DNA of 64,000 nucleotides from Planctomycetaceae bacterium (lineage in GTDB: Bacteria; Planctomycetota; Planctomycetia; Planctomycetales; Planctomycetaceae), in contig JAEUII010000188.1 in NCBI GenBank assembly GCA_016795145.1, positions 1 through 64,000 of the forward strand, read 5' to 3'. The notes below the pieces were generated by a model, which saw only the letters and a program-made list of their open reading frames with translations, ran no database searches and was not told where the DNA came from. The position numbers and the translations under genes were made by a program. The stretch's first letter is position 1. Each line of letters begins with the position of its first letter. This document shows positions 55,901 to 64,000 of the stretch, one piece after another.

Positions 55901-56802
55901 AAGCGGAGCAACAGGCTCGCAAAGGGATTGAGCGGCTGCGAGAAGGCATCGAGAAAGCTGCCGATGCCGTCGTCGGTAGTGAAGCCGAATCTCTGCGTCG
56001 CGCGCAGGAGCAGCTCGAGGGAGTCACGGAACAACTCGCTAACGAAGTTCGCAACGCGACTGGCGAGGAGACTGAGAACGGGCAACAACAGAACGGGCAA
56101 CAACAGAACGGGCAACAACAGAACGGGCAGCAACAGAACGGGCAGCAGCAGAACGGACAGCAGCAGAACGGACAGCAGCAGAACGGACAGCAGCAGAACG
56201 GACAGCAACAGAACGGACAGCAACAGAACGGACAGCAACAGAACGGGCAGCCGCAGAACGGGCAACAGCAGAACGGGCAACAGCAGAACGGGCAGCCGAA
56301 GAACGGGCAACAGCAGAACGGGCAGCCGAAGAACGGGCAACAGCAGAACGGACAACAACAGAACGGACAGCGTTCTGCCTTGATGAATGGCGGCCGTGAG
56401 AGCAACGGCGGCTTAGGGGCTAACAACACTCCCGGCCAGCCTTTGACTGGCAATGAGTTTGGTCAATGGTCTGATCAACTGCGTGATGTTGAAGAGATGC
56501 TGGACGATCCGGAGCTGCGAAACCGAGTTGCCCAGGTTCGTGATCGAGCTCGAGCCATTCGCTCGGAATTCAAACGCCACGGAACCGAGCCTCAGTGGGA
56601 TCTGGTCAAGTCTCAACTGCTTGGCGAACTTCAATCACTTCAGCAAAGAATCGCGGAAGACTTGCAGAAGATGAAGTCGGACCGAGCCATGGTGCCAATC
56701 GATCGCGAGCCGGTGCCGGAAGAGTTCGATTCGATGGTTCAGCGTTATTACGAATTACTGGGCCAGGAACGGCTGAAGGATGAGCCAGCCGGAAAGAAAT
56801 AG
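52957..56802 (+). CDS. DUF4175-like membrane-anchored coiled-coil protein with NGQQQ repeats
   Basis: 1281 residues from ATG 52957 (TTGGAG before it). N-terminus with hydrophobic segments at about 28-45, 54-69 and 140-160, then Ig-like beta repeats (about 180-500: VTPPHWTRKSEE, FQIEASAKDDFELLDYGIEY), then long coiled coils (about 520-1040) with Gln runs. A block of 19 NGQQQ-type pentapeptides (DNA 56077-56361) and a conserved C-terminus (to 1281) follow. DUF4175 proteins are envelope proteins of uncertain role. Its N-terminal LIEQADSEVNDAVLTAVEVM segment resembles that of the minus-strand gene at 59858. Confidence 0.8.
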   Translation: MSGLYLERKLQAVSQRLQKVRILRRQALVWLLLLIPAIAVTLYLPRREGAIGPEVPVVLIATLLGISLSRVLARRPSLNEAARLIEQADSEVNDAVLTAVEVMQTPAKQSSVLAGMAVMDAEKLARQRDWSAAVPGRQIAGWTVLSFLTFLLMASSVTAASRFVRTPATSDANTAKAEADSEKKPPVTELVIEPGNTEIELATALTVVAKFPGTVPQKVVLEFEDAKKQVRQLSMTETVDVGVFAARMEEITSDGVYRVLYLETEDSSATQPNRSPDYLVKTFVRPRLEQIDATVTPPHWTRKSEETIEDIARITVTEGSSVVFRFQLNKPGVKAELRSENEAAIPLTVSASDPTVVESNQVVKANHSWTIHLTDAEGRTAADEETLTVKVTRNQPPVIKPTFPGRDVNVSALEEFQIEASAKDDFELLDYGIEYSLSGSEPVNVSTRTTIAEGASAGTGDIETAATISGQIQLETMNAAPDDLVTYSYWAKDYASDGTVRTTYSDLMFAEVRRFEEIFREGQQQGQQQQQQRQQQQQQQQQQQGGAADELLKVQKEILSATWNTLQTEAIKRDAGTFSEDVGVIAESQGQLIQQLQSTLAEREMTPEIQALATAAADLMTQAQSQLQEVRDGKEGTTLRNAMATESRILAALYRMREAEYNVQRQQQQGGGGGGGGGSASAQQQLQQLELDNERNRYESERQAQQQQEANSAQREELQILNRLKELARRQQMVNERLKQLESELRAAQSDKEKEEIERELKRLRDEQRDLLRDTDDVAERMEQSQQSQQSQQQQQSQQSQESQGADREQMQQEIQEARNNVQQASRAMDEGRLAEAISEGTRAERQFDDLKEDFRNQTSNRFDEAARDLRDEARELADQQEKIARELSGESEGDDSKSKSPSLRSERKKEDVEQKLQDQQDRLNKIVEDSKKLIEQAEETEPLLSSRLYDAVRDLKDSKPEEALEAAEMLAGRGLWPQTQEAEQQARKGIERLREGIEKAADAVVGSEAESLRRAQEQLEGVTEQLANEVRNATGEETENGQQQNGQQQNGQQQNGQQQNGQQQNGQQQNGQQQNGQQQNGQQQNGQQQNGQQQNGQPQNGQQQNGQQQNGQPKNGQQQNGQPKNGQQQNGQQQNGQRSALMNGGRESNGGLGANNTPGQPLTGNEFGQWSDQLRDVEEMLDDPELRNRVAQVRDRARAIRSEFKRHGTEPQWDLVKSQLLGELQSLQQRIAEDLQKMKSDRAMVPIDREPVPEEFDSMVQRYYELLGQERLKDEPAGKK
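56077..56361 (+). repeat. 19-unit 15-bp coding tandem repeat (NGQQQ type)
   Basis: Nineteen 15-bp units encode NGQQQ, NGQPQ or NGQPK. Units differ mainly at synonymous positions (GGG/GGA, CAA/CAG), and adjacent units share the same variants, as expected from recent slippage or unequal exchange. Confidence 0.95.
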
Positions 56803-56908
56803 CCGTTCACAATGAAACTCGTGCGGTAGTGGATCTTGCTAAAGATCCCATTGTCGCAGCACCTCGCGCAAAGTCCTCGCCCCGAAATTCAAAACGCAAC
56901 GAAGTACA

Positions 56909-57838
56909 CTACCGCGCCTCCACATTTTCTGAACTGACTGGTCCCAGATGCCGGTCCAGCCATTCGACGGAGGCAAAACGTCCAAGAGCCCAGCGGAATG
57001 ATTCCAGTGGTTTCTGAAGCTCATCCTCACCAATGTCCTTCATCCCATTCAGGGAATGAAACCCATCGATGTCGAGTGTGACGGTCCAGTGTTCCGCGCG
57101 CTGAAACTGCATCATTCGATCCTGAACTCGGCGAGCCCAGATCAGTCCATAGCACGTCTGAAAACGCAGCCAGACCTGATTCATTCGCTGATGCGTCGAG
57201 ACTTCTTTCAGGGCCTTGTCATCCCAGCGTCGCAGTTCGTACAACAGCATTCGGGAACCCCACACCAGCAGGAACGGAGTCAGAAGCGGCATCCAGTGAA
57301 AGGAAGGACTCAGGCACGGCCAGACGCAGCAAAGGACCGCGATCAGGTGAACCAGGGCCGGTGCCGTCGCAGCGGTCCCCATGCCCGGGGCCGCACTCAT
57401 CACGGTCACGAGACAGAAACCTGCCATGGCAGGGCCGCTCAGCTGGATCGAATCTCGTCCGTGGCTGTTCACAACCTGAGAAAGCCCCGGCCAGAACAGA
57501 ACAAAGATCAAAGGCAGGACAACAAACCACTGCCACGGCCCCGCCCCCGGCTTTCGTGCGCCCAGCGTACAAACCTGAGGAGTCAGAAGCAGAATACTGC
57601 TGACATATTGAAATGCAGAGACCCATCCTTCAGTCAGGTACGAACCTTCCAGAGACATTGCCAACAGGCAGAGAATCTGCCCAGCCAGTGCGACAGCAGC
57701 CCAGTACCACGAATAAATGATGACAAGTCCATTGATCACGCGGCGCAACTGAACCATCTGCCAGACGAGCAGCAGAAGGCAGCCCGCAGCGGCGAGATAC
57801 ACAAAGGGTGGGGCAGGCAGGACGGCCAGTGATTGCAT
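56909..57838 (-). CDS. Multi-pass membrane protein of unknown function
   Basis: 309 residues from ATG 57838; an in-frame ATG at 57880 adds 14. About seven hydrophobic segments cover residues 10-210 (YLAAAGCLLLLVWQMV, IIYSWYWAAVALAGQILCLL, FVVLPLIFVLFWPGL and others), then a soluble C-terminal part with LDIDGFHSLNGMKDIGED, which superficially recalls the metal site of GGDEF proteins but lacks the GGDEF motif. I do not recognise the family. It is convergent with the DUF4175-like gene. Confidence 0.7.
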   Translation of the reverse strand: MQSLAVLPAPPFVYLAAAGCLLLLVWQMVQLRRVINGLVIIYSWYWAAVALAGQILCLLAMSLEGSYLTEGWVSAFQYVSSILLLTPQVCTLGARKPGAGPWQWFVVLPLIFVLFWPGLSQVVNSHGRDSIQLSGPAMAGFCLVTVMSAAPGMGTAATAPALVHLIAVLCCVWPCLSPSFHWMPLLTPFLLVWGSRMLLYELRRWDDKALKEVSTHQRMNQVWLRFQTCYGLIWARRVQDRMMQFQRAEHWTVTLDIDGFHSLNGMKDIGEDELQKPLESFRWALGRFASVEWLDRHLGPVSSENVEAR

Positions 57839-58140
57839 TTCAATGCGCACAAAGCTGATGAAGCGAAACACGCGGAACACAGCTCCGACAGTCTACCGAG
57901 GGCAATGTCAGGGGGAACGATGCTCTCGTGTTTTTCCAAATTGGCGGGCAACCCGGAACCCGTTCGGCTGCAGGAGTGTCCCATAAAGTCAGGTTATTCG
58001 GATTGTGACTGACATGCCGTTTCAGAACCGGTATTTCGCGGTGTCCGAGTTGCCATGGCACTCAGGATGTCATACCGATGTGGAATAATCTGACTGAGTC
58101 CAGTCGACTCGCTCCGCGTGTCCCCAAGGTAACAACTCGC
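57839..58140. other. Divergent promoter region upstream of hisB
   Basis: 302 bp between the membrane-protein gene and hisB. No gene or strong hairpin. A plus-strand frame extends hisB upstream to 58078 but without family similarity. Confidence 0.4.
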
Positions 58141-58734
58141 ATGCCCAGAACAGCTTCCATCGTCCGAAACACGGCTGAGACACAGATCGAACTAACCCTG
58201 AATCTCGATGGCTCCGGCATTGCTGATATTTCAACCGGCGTCGGTTTCTTCGATCACATGCTGACGTTGCTGGCAAAGCATGCTCTGTTTGACCTGAAGG
58301 TTCATGCCACGGGCGACCTTCATGTTGATCATCACCACACGGTTGAAGATGTCGGCATTTGCCTGGGACGCTGCCTGCTGCAGGCACTGGGTGACAAGAA
58401 GGGAATCTGCCGATACGGCCACATGACTCTGCCGATGGAAGAGACTCTCGTTACCACGGCCGTTGACCTGAGCGGGCGGATTGCGTTCATCTGGAAAGTT
58501 CAGTTTCCGACCGAGAAGATTGGTGTGTTCGACACGGAACTTGTTCAGGAATTTTGGACGGCGGTTTCTTCAAATGCTCTGATGAATTTCCACGTCCTGC
58601 TTCATCACGGCACGAACAGCCACCACATCTCTGAAGGGATTTTCAAGTCCGCTGCGCGATCACTTCGGATGGCGACCAGCCAGGATCCTCGGCAGACCGG
58701 CGTTCCTAGTTCCAAAGGAACGCTGACTGGCTGA
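58141..58734 (+). CDS. hisB: Imidazoleglycerol-phosphate dehydratase
   Basis: 197 residues from ATG 58141, the usual length of monofunctional HisB. It removes water from imidazoleglycerol phosphate in histidine synthesis, with Mn bound by histidine clusters: [13 protein letters not shown] (about 39-51), [14 protein letters not shown] (about 60-73), and [16 protein letters not shown] near the C-terminus. Complete. No other his gene nearby. Followed by map after 211 bp. Confidence 0.96.
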   Translation: MPRTASIVRNTAETQIELTLNLDGSGIADISTGVGFFDHMLTLLAKHALFDLKVHATGDLHVDHHHTVEDVGICLGRCLLQALGDKKGICRYGHMTLPMEETLVTTAVDLSGRIAFIWKVQFPTEKIGVFDTELVQEFWTAVSSNALMNFHVLLHHGTNSHHISEGIFKSAARSLRMATSQDPRQTGVPSSKGTLTG

Positions 58735-58945
58735 CCCCGGGCACATCGGAATCGGCAGGCCAGTTTGTCACGGAAATGGCCGCAGAATCTCGACGGAACA
58801 GGTTCGGAATTGAGATTGCCGGTCGAATTGCCCTGGAATTGTCTGCCCCGATTGACTTGATTGTGCCAGGCGCAATAATCGCGTTCCTTTCGACGGCCTG
58901 CTGTGTAAAGCCGGGCCCAAGACCTGTCCCGAATGGAAAGATCCC

Positions 58946-59752
58946 GTGTCAGCGCTCAAGAAAACCATCCCGCTGTACCTCAGCGAAGAAGAACGAAACG
59001 GTCTTCGCGCCGCGGGACGATTCAACGCGCAGCTCATGGACTTCCTGCGGCCTCATGTTGTGGAAGGTGTCTCCACGGACAAGCTTGATAAGCTCGCCTA
59101 TGACTACACGATTCAGCATGGCCACAAGCCGGCGTGTCTCGGATACAAAGGCTATCCCAGGACGATCTGTACCAGCGTCAACGAGGTCGTGTGTCACGGC
59201 ATCCCGAATACTCGCCCTTTGAAAGATGGCGACATCATCAACGTCGACATCACAACGATTGTCGACGGCTGGTATGGCGATCAGTCAGAGACATTTCTGA
59301 TCGGCAACATCAGCGCTGCAGCTCGCAAGCTGGTTCAGACAACGTTCGATTCACTCTGGATTGGTATTCGAGCCTGCAAGCCGGGATGCACGGTCACTGA
59401 AATTGGCCGAGCTATTCAGGCCTATGCAACCAAAGGCGGATTTTCAGTCGTCCGTGAATACCAGGGACATGGCATCGGCCGTGACTTTCACCAGGAACCT
59501 GGCGTCCCGCACTTCCCGTCGCTGAATTCGAACCGCGATATCCTTCGCCCCGGCACCTGCTACACGATTGAGCCAATGTTGAACATTGGCACGTGGGAAA
59601 CTCGGGTCGACAAGAAAGACAAATGGACCGTCCGCACAAAAGACGGAGCACTGTCAGCGCAGTTCGAGCACACGATTCTGATGACCGAAGAAGGTCCTGA
59701 GATTCTGACGCTCACTAAGAATGGACCGCAGGAAGGCCATTCGTTCGGCTAA
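58946..59752 (+). CDS. map: Methionine aminopeptidase, type I
   Basis: 268 residues from GTG 58946, with GGAAAG upstream. Removes the initiator methionine. Metal ligands D101, D112, H175, E209 and E241 are all present ([39 protein letters not shown]), and H84 in VCHGIPN is the catalytic site entry. The N-terminal extension of about 25 residues lacks the zinc-finger domain of eukaryotic type I. Cytosolic. Confidence 0.97.
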   Translation: MSALKKTIPLYLSEEERNGLRAAGRFNAQLMDFLRPHVVEGVSTDKLDKLAYDYTIQHGHKPACLGYKGYPRTICTSVNEVVCHGIPNTRPLKDGDIINVDITTIVDGWYGDQSETFLIGNISAAARKLVQTTFDSLWIGIRACKPGCTVTEIGRAIQAYATKGGFSVVREYQGHGIGRDFHQEPGVPHFPSLNSNRDILRPGTCYTIEPMLNIGTWETRVDKKDKWTVRTKDGALSAQFEHTILMTEEGPEILTLTKNGPQEGHSFG

Positions 59753-59857
59753 TGCCTGTTACTCGCGCGGCCGATTTCCGACAGGGCGAGAGGAATCGCG
59801 AGGCTCAGAACAGTGAGTGACGACTATTGCCATCACTCGCTGTTCAATTCAGCTCGA

Positions 59858-61345
59858 CTACTTCTGACCTTCAGATTTTTCGTTAACCGCGTCCATTTCC
59901 GAGCCTGTCGGTCGAATCAGCTCGAAGTACTTGCGAATGGTCTGGCGGTGTCCGAGCGGAATTGATTCTGACTCCAGTGCTGATTCGCTAAGAGCTTCGT
60001 ACTTGTCCGCATTCTGCTGGTACTGACGAACTGCTTCCTGAGTTTGTTCGGGGGCTGTTTCATTTTCAGTTTCTGAATCACCCTGTCCGGAATCAGTGCC
60101 GGTCAGCTTCATTTCTTTCTGTGTCTTGTTGCGAGCAGTCTTTTCTCCCTGAGGATTGCCGCCAGACCCTTTTCCAGCCTTCTTGCCGCCTGGCTTATTT
60201 CCCTGAGCCACCATTCGGCATTCACTCTCGCACTCCGACTTGCACTCACTCAGACACTGGCACTGCTTCTTCAGGAGGTCAGCCAGTTTCTTCTTCTGAC
60301 CCTGCTTCTTGCATTCTGAGGCAAGTGATTTTGCACCATCCTGAAACTTGCTCTTGTCACCAGAACTTACACCCTGGGCCATTTTTTGAGCCGCATCCTT
60401 GATTGCCTCGCTGGATTTCTTTGCCCCTGCGTTCTTCTGTGCCTGGTCAAGCTTTTCTGTGACGGCCTTCTGAGTCTTTCGATCCATCTCCGGCGTTTCA
60501 AGCTTTGAAAGTTCCTGAGCCGCCTTGTCCATTTCCCCCTTCGACAGAGCCTCGCCAGCCGACTGCATGGACTCAGACAATGACAGTGCTTCGCCGATTT
60601 CCTTTAGAGTCGCTTCGGATGACTGTTCCTGAAGTTGCTGCTGCATAGCCTGTAGTTCAGCTTCCATCGCTGAGAGCTTTGCCAGTGCTTCCTTGGGGTC
60701 GCCCGAGTGTTCCTTCAACCCTTTCAGTTCCTTGTTCATTTCCTTCAGGAGCTTCTCCAGCTCCGGATCTGCTTCTTCTTTCTGAAACTGCTCCAGTTCG
60801 GCAAGGCTCTCAGCAGCGCGGTCCGCCTGCTCAGCAACCACAGCATTTCCTTCTTCCCCGGCCTGCAGCGGCTGGGCGGGCGTTGCCACAAAGATCAGGA
60901 AGATCGCAACAACGGAACTCACCAATCCCCATCGCCACATTTTGGGTTCAGCGACAGGAGCAATCTTCTGCACATCAATCGCGCTGAGGTGAGCTTCCGT
61001 ATCTTCAATCTGAAGTCTTCGCACCGAATCATCAGAAGGGCTGGCCAGAAACTGAAGCGCTGTCTGAACACGATCCTTCAACTGACATTCATGGTCAATC
61101 AGTCGGGCAGCAGACTGCTCAGACTTTGATTTTGAAAACGCATACGCCATCGAAACAGCAACGGGCGTAAAGACGCTGACGGGTACCCAGTACCATCCAA
61201 AGCCCGCATGCGTTGCAACCCTAAGAAGCGCAGTGGCACATCCGAGCATTCCCCCGGTCAACATCCCACCTGCGGCACAGTGCCACAGCCATTGCATTTG
61301 CTGTCGTTCACGAACCTCTTTGACACGGCTCTGAATCGTATTCAT
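59858..61345 (-). CDS. Membrane-anchored coiled-coil protein with Cys cluster, related at N-terminus to the DUF4175-like protein
   Basis: 495 residues from ATG 61345. Hydrophobic segments at about 20-45, 55-70 and 135-155 (GLVSSVVAIFLIFVATP), followed by coiled coil (about 170-345). A cysteine cluster QCQCLSECKSECESEC sits near 365-380 and a Lys/Gly/Asn-rich linker after that. Between the second and third segment is SAARLIDHECQLKDRVQTAL, which aligns with EAARLIEQADSEVNDAVLTA of the gene at 52957. No known enzymatic motif; probably a structural envelope protein. Confidence 0.7.
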   Translation of the reverse strand: MNTIQSRVKEVRERQQMQWLWHCAAGGMLTGGMLGCATALLRVATHAGFGWYWVPVSVFTPVAVSMAYAFSKSKSEQSAARLIDHECQLKDRVQTALQFLASPSDDSVRRLQIEDTEAHLSAIDVQKIAPVAEPKMWRWGLVSSVVAIFLIFVATPAQPLQAGEEGNAVVAEQADRAAESLAELEQFQKEEADPELEKLLKEMNKELKGLKEHSGDPKEALAKLSAMEAELQAMQQQLQEQSSEATLKEIGEALSLSESMQSAGEALSKGEMDKAAQELSKLETPEMDRKTQKAVTEKLDQAQKNAGAKKSSEAIKDAAQKMAQGVSSGDKSKFQDGAKSLASECKKQGQKKKLADLLKKQCQCLSECKSECESECRMVAQGNKPGGKKAGKGSGGNPQGEKTARNKTQKEMKLTGTDSGQGDSETENETAPEQTQEAVRQYQQNADKYEALSESALESESIPLGHRQTIRKYFELIRPTGSEMDAVNEKSEGQK

Positions 61346-61891
61346 CGGGAGTCCCCAGGCCACATGATTCCAGCGAGACGCCTGCTGTGGCTCTTGAATT
61401 GAAACTACGCGGATCAGCACCACTTCCGTTGCCTCGGAGACCTCAGTGATCTCCCCTGGGGATAGTATCGGCTCAACATGCCTTTGACCAGAGCCTTCCA
61501 GGATGGTCTGTGCAAATCACCAGTGGAATTGACCGGTTGAAAACTCTGCTTCCCCGAAAGGAATGGCGGGAAAACACTGCCAGAGAACGTTGTGTGAAGA
61601 ATGTCGCATTTCCAGTGGCCAGGTTTTGTGACTGGAATACAACGATGCAGACAGGAAGTCGATTCGCGAATCTTCTACCGCATTTTCGGACAATGGCCGC
61701 TTTTCGTTTTCGTTGGATGTCATACCAAAGTTTGTCGTCCCGCAACGATTGCTTCGCTGGCTGTTCGAGTTTCATGAGATGAGCCTGCCGGATGTCACGG
61801 CGAGCTCGCAGCTTTCAAACGTTCTCGTTTTCCGGGGTCTTCGTACGTCCCGACGGGAACATATTCGATCAACAGTGCAAGGATTGTTTCA
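61346..61891. other. Intergenic region upstream of the fasciclin gene
   Basis: 546 bp between a minus- and a plus-strand gene. No credible gene: an open frame at 61510-61782 has no protein-like composition. No strong hairpin or repeat recognised; promoters for both genes should lie here. Confidence 0.4.
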
Positions 61892-62872
61892 ATGAAGAAT
61901 TTGACTCTTCTGCTGTGCTTTTCTCTTCTGTCTTCAACGGCGTTTGGAGATCGTCATGGGCGAGCTGTTCGCCGGACGTGCTCGAGCTCTGCAGCAACCG
62001 TCACGGTCGTTCACGCTCGGCCAGTTCACACATCAATGCCGGTTGCGGCATCCGACATTGTCGACACCGCAGTGAGTGCGGGTTCATTCAAGACTCTGGT
62101 TGCAGCAGTGAAGGCTGCAGGTCTGGTAGAAACCCTGAAGGGCAAGGGACCGTTTACAGTATTTGCTCCAACGGACGAGGCATTTGCAAAGCTTCCGGCT
62201 GGCACTGTTGAAACTCTGCTGAAGCCAGAGAACAAAGAGAAGCTTGTCGCAATCCTTACCTACCACGTTGTGCCAGGCAAAGTGATGGCCGCGGACGTCG
62301 TCAAGGTAAAGGAAGCAAAGACTGTTCAGGGTCAGTCAGTTGCCGTCACCGTCACCGACAAGGGCGTGAAGATTGATAATGCCAATGTTGTGAAGACCGA
62401 TATCGCCTGCAGCAACGGCGTGATTCATGTTATTGATCAGGTGATTCTGCCAAAAGAAGACGTTAAGGGTCCGGACCTTGTCGACACAGCAGTGAAGGCA
62501 GGCAAGTTCAATACTCTCGTTGCGGCAGTGAAGGCGGCAGGACTTGTGGAGACACTGAAGGGCGAAGGTCCTTTCACCGTGTTTGCTCCGACCGACGAAG
62601 CATTCGCGAAGCTGCCAGCTGGCACGGTCGAGTCTCTTCTGAAGCCGGAAAACAAGGACAAGCTGGTCGCGATCCTGACGTATCATGTCGTCCCAGGCAA
62701 ACTGCTTGCCAAGGACGTCGTCGCTGCTGGTGAAGTAAAGACCGCCAATGGAAAGACCGCAAAGATCTCTACAGAGAATGGTGCAAAGATTGACGGGGCC
62801 ACGATTTCAGCAACCGATGTCGAATGTGCGAATGGTGTTATCCATATCATCGACGCAGTGATTCTGCCGTAA
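61892..62872 (+). CDS. Secreted two-domain fasciclin (FAS1) protein
   Basis: 326 residues with signal peptide [19 protein letters not shown]. Two FAS1 domains at about 52-188 and 192-326, with the H1 motif ([14 protein letters not shown]) and H2-like motif ([11 protein letters not shown]) in each. FAS1 domains mediate adhesion to cell surfaces or polymers. The two copies are near-identical over much of their length ([20 protein letters not shown] in both), indicating a recent tandem duplication. Followed by a strong intrinsic terminator. Confidence 0.95.
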   Translation: MKNLTLLLCFSLLSSTAFGDRHGRAVRRTCSSSAATVTVVHARPVHTSMPVAASDIVDTAVSAGSFKTLVAAVKAAGLVETLKGKGPFTVFAPTDEAFAKLPAGTVETLLKPENKEKLVAILTYHVVPGKVMAADVVKVKEAKTVQGQSVAVTVTDKGVKIDNANVVKTDIACSNGVIHVIDQVILPKEDVKGPDLVDTAVKAGKFNTLVAAVKAAGLVETLKGEGPFTVFAPTDEAFAKLPAGTVESLLKPENKDKLVAILTYHVVPGKLLAKDVVAAGEVKTANGKTAKISTENGAKIDGATISATDVECANGVIHIIDAVILP

Positions 62873-62903
62873 TCCGTCAGATTCCGCAGGAACGAAATGG
62901 TGA

Positions 62904-62936
62904 GGGGCGATGTGTGTTGCACATCGCCCCTTTTTT
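62904..62936 (+). terminator. Intrinsic terminator after the fasciclin gene
   Basis: Stem GGGGCGATGTG (62904-62914) pairs with CACATCGCCCC (62920-62930) around TGTTG, then TTTTTT. It may also terminate the convergent kinase-like gene ending at 62958. Confidence 0.92.
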
Positions 62937-62957
62937 CATTTGCACAGGCAAACACTT

Positions 62958-64000
62958 CTAAACGACGTCCTTTGGAAACTCATCTTTCCGAACGACACGA
63001 TGCCATCCGAGCTTATTGCAGTCTGGACAATACAGAAACCGAAGGGGCTCGCCAGCTGCCTTATACCGGATGCCTCCGAGGTCCCAGATTGACCGTTCAC
63101 AGCCACAGCGACACCGAGCGTGCCAGGAACGGGACTCAGCCTCAATATCGTCGCCAAGTCCAGCGGGTAGCAGCTTGACGACTTTCTGAAGCAGACTTGC
63201 CGTGTCCCGCGACTTCGCTGCTGCAGGCTTCTTTTCCAGGTCGTCTTTCTCTTCCGGAGCACGGGATGGCTTTGTCTTTTTCATATCAGACGAGTTATCC
63301 GATGGGATCAGGAAGAAGAAGATGAACACAATCATTCGCCACGCGAGTTCTATCTGCTGAAGCACAAGCATCGCGAGTAACAAGTAGGGGATGACATTGA
63401 GCTTGGTGAGTACCTGCAACCCATCTGTCGACACAGCGGGACATCCGCGAGACACCAAAGCAATCAGATGAATTACAGATGCGAAGTTCAGTGCATTCGC
63501 AAAGAGCAGTGAGCGAAACGGGTGAACAGCTTCTCGCCATCTCAACAGGATGAAGGTCGTCACAGCTCCGACTGCCACCAGCCAGTTTGGCACCACGACA
63601 TCTTCCACTTGAATGGCAAGCGACATGCCATCAAGCCCCACGGGTTCAATAGTCCAGGTCATGAACAGCCCGAAGCAGGTGGCGCAGGCAATAAACAGAC
63701 TCATGTTCGTACTGCGGATCGTGCCCTTCTCATCGATTGGCCGAGCCACCTTTCGCTTTGCAACCGGGGCCGGCTTCGGTCGACTCACGAGGCCTCCCAA
63801 ATTCACGATCCGCGTGAACGTCCCAAAGTGGATAGCCTCATTCGTAACACCCGGTGCTTCGGCACTGAGAGCCTGTACCATTTCCATCACTGACTGATAA
63901 CGAAGTGCCGGATCCACCTGCAGCGCTTTGTTGATTACCGAATCAATCGCTGGCGGGCTTCCGCACAAACTGGAAGCCGGAGGAAAACTTCCGCGCGGAA
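62958..64000 (-). CDS. Kinase-like membrane protein with C-terminal zinc-ribbon-like end, partial
   Basis: Runs off the window; at least 345 residues are visible on the minus strand. The first residues (IDSVINKALQVDPALRYQSV) match the last helices of a bacterial Ser/Thr kinase domain, so the catalytic core should lie outside the window. After a linker come about four hydrophobic segments, then a cytoplasmic tail with charged repeats and a cysteine set CRCGCE...YCPDC that could bind zinc. The tail architecture is unusual for PknB-type kinases. An internal TTG at 63968 is not a real start. Confidence 0.7.
   Translation of the reverse strand, partial: PRGSFPPASSLCGSPPAIDSVINKALQVDPALRYQSVMEMVQALSAEAPGVTNEAIHFGTFTRIVNLGGLVSRPKPAPVAKRKVARPIDEKGTIRSTNMSLFIACATCFGLFMTWTIEPVGLDGMSLAIQVEDVVVPNWLVAVGAVTTFILLRWREAVHPFRSLLFANALNFASVIHLIALVSRGCPAVSTDGLQVLTKLNVIPYLLLAMLVLQQIELAWRMIVFIFFFLIPSDNSSDMKKTKPSRAPEEKDDLEKKPAAAKSRDTASLLQKVVKLLPAGLGDDIEAESRSWHARCRCGCERSIWDLGGIRYKAAGEPLRFLYCPDCNKLGWHRVVRKDEFPKDVV

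Noticed and set aside
55831-56358. Minus-strand frame of LLPVLL-type repeats
   Set aside because: It is the antisense reading of the NGQQQ coding repeat.
57056-57832. 258-codon plus-strand frame
   Set aside because: Antisense to the multi-pass membrane protein, rich in Arg/Gln/Pro without a pattern.
61510-61782. 90-codon plus-strand frame upstream of the fasciclin gene
   Set aside because: No protein-like composition and no ribosome binding site; overlaps other short frames on the opposite strand.

Overview
The window reads as chromosomal DNA of a planctomycete, most likely order Planctomycetales. Indicators are a PVC-type fusion of FG-GAP repeats, dehydrogenase propeller and CxxCH heme domain; a DUF1800/DUF1501 gene pair; several secreted PQQ-type beta-propeller proteins; a Tat-exported Gfo/Idh/MocA oxidoreductase; membrane-linked Ser/Thr kinases; and an ABC-2 operon enclosing a 469-residue anchored protein of a type seen in planctomycetes. 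Family names come from motif recognition alone; no database was searched.

Layout. 1-2297 is repeat-rich accessory DNA: the 3' tail of a REP-associated transposase, an HD-domain protein, a small conserved protein, and about 0.9 kb of hairpins and dispersed repeats. 2298-8709 holds a membrane Ser/Thr kinase and the 1563-residue heme protein. 9270-12706 is a minus-strand group: Gfo/Idh/MocA oxidoreductase, a KAS III-like thiolase-fold enzyme and an SDR. 13081-14772 is formate-tetrahydrofolate ligase. 15183-21727 is the ABC-2 transporter operon. 21829-33963 is mixed housekeeping and secreted functions: DinB-like, PQQ propeller, coaD, peroxiredoxin-like, zinc-ribbon coiled coil, DUF3352-like, DUF1800, DUF1501, DUF2256, DUF2784, EEP hydrolase and LarA-like. 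34236-36352 is a tail-rich membrane protein translationally coupled to an RluA-type pseudouridine synthase.

36353-40665 is the most unusual part. It is an accessory segment with an intact REP-associated HUH transposase, two truncated 3' copies of that gene, many copies of a REP-like motif (core GGTGCCATCCACC), a probable toxin remnant coupled to a double-CxxC immunity-like gene, and a nested MITE-like element. It is bounded by a second, diverged copy of the last 16 codons and 3' flank of the rluA-type gene. This looks like an old integration, or a gene-end replacement, at the 3' end of rluA.

40666-51181 holds a MarR regulator, two PQQ-propeller proteins ending at a clear terminator, an ExeA-like ATPase, purM, a Tat-type secreted protein, an alpha/beta hydrolase and trpS, which overlaps a KaiC-like ATPase gene (51178-52050). 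52051-52956 is intergenic, with an orphan intrinsic terminator and a triple hairpin repeat. 52957-61345 carries two large membrane-anchored coiled-coil proteins with related N-termini (one DUF4175-like, with 19 NGQQQ-type units) around a membrane protein, hisB and map. The window ends with a two-domain fasciclin protein and the C-terminal part of another kinase-like membrane protein that runs off the edge.

Core metabolism (fhs, purM, hisB, coaD, trpS, map) is interleaved with genes for an elaborate cell envelope and periplasm. Most genes sit in short operons of one to four.
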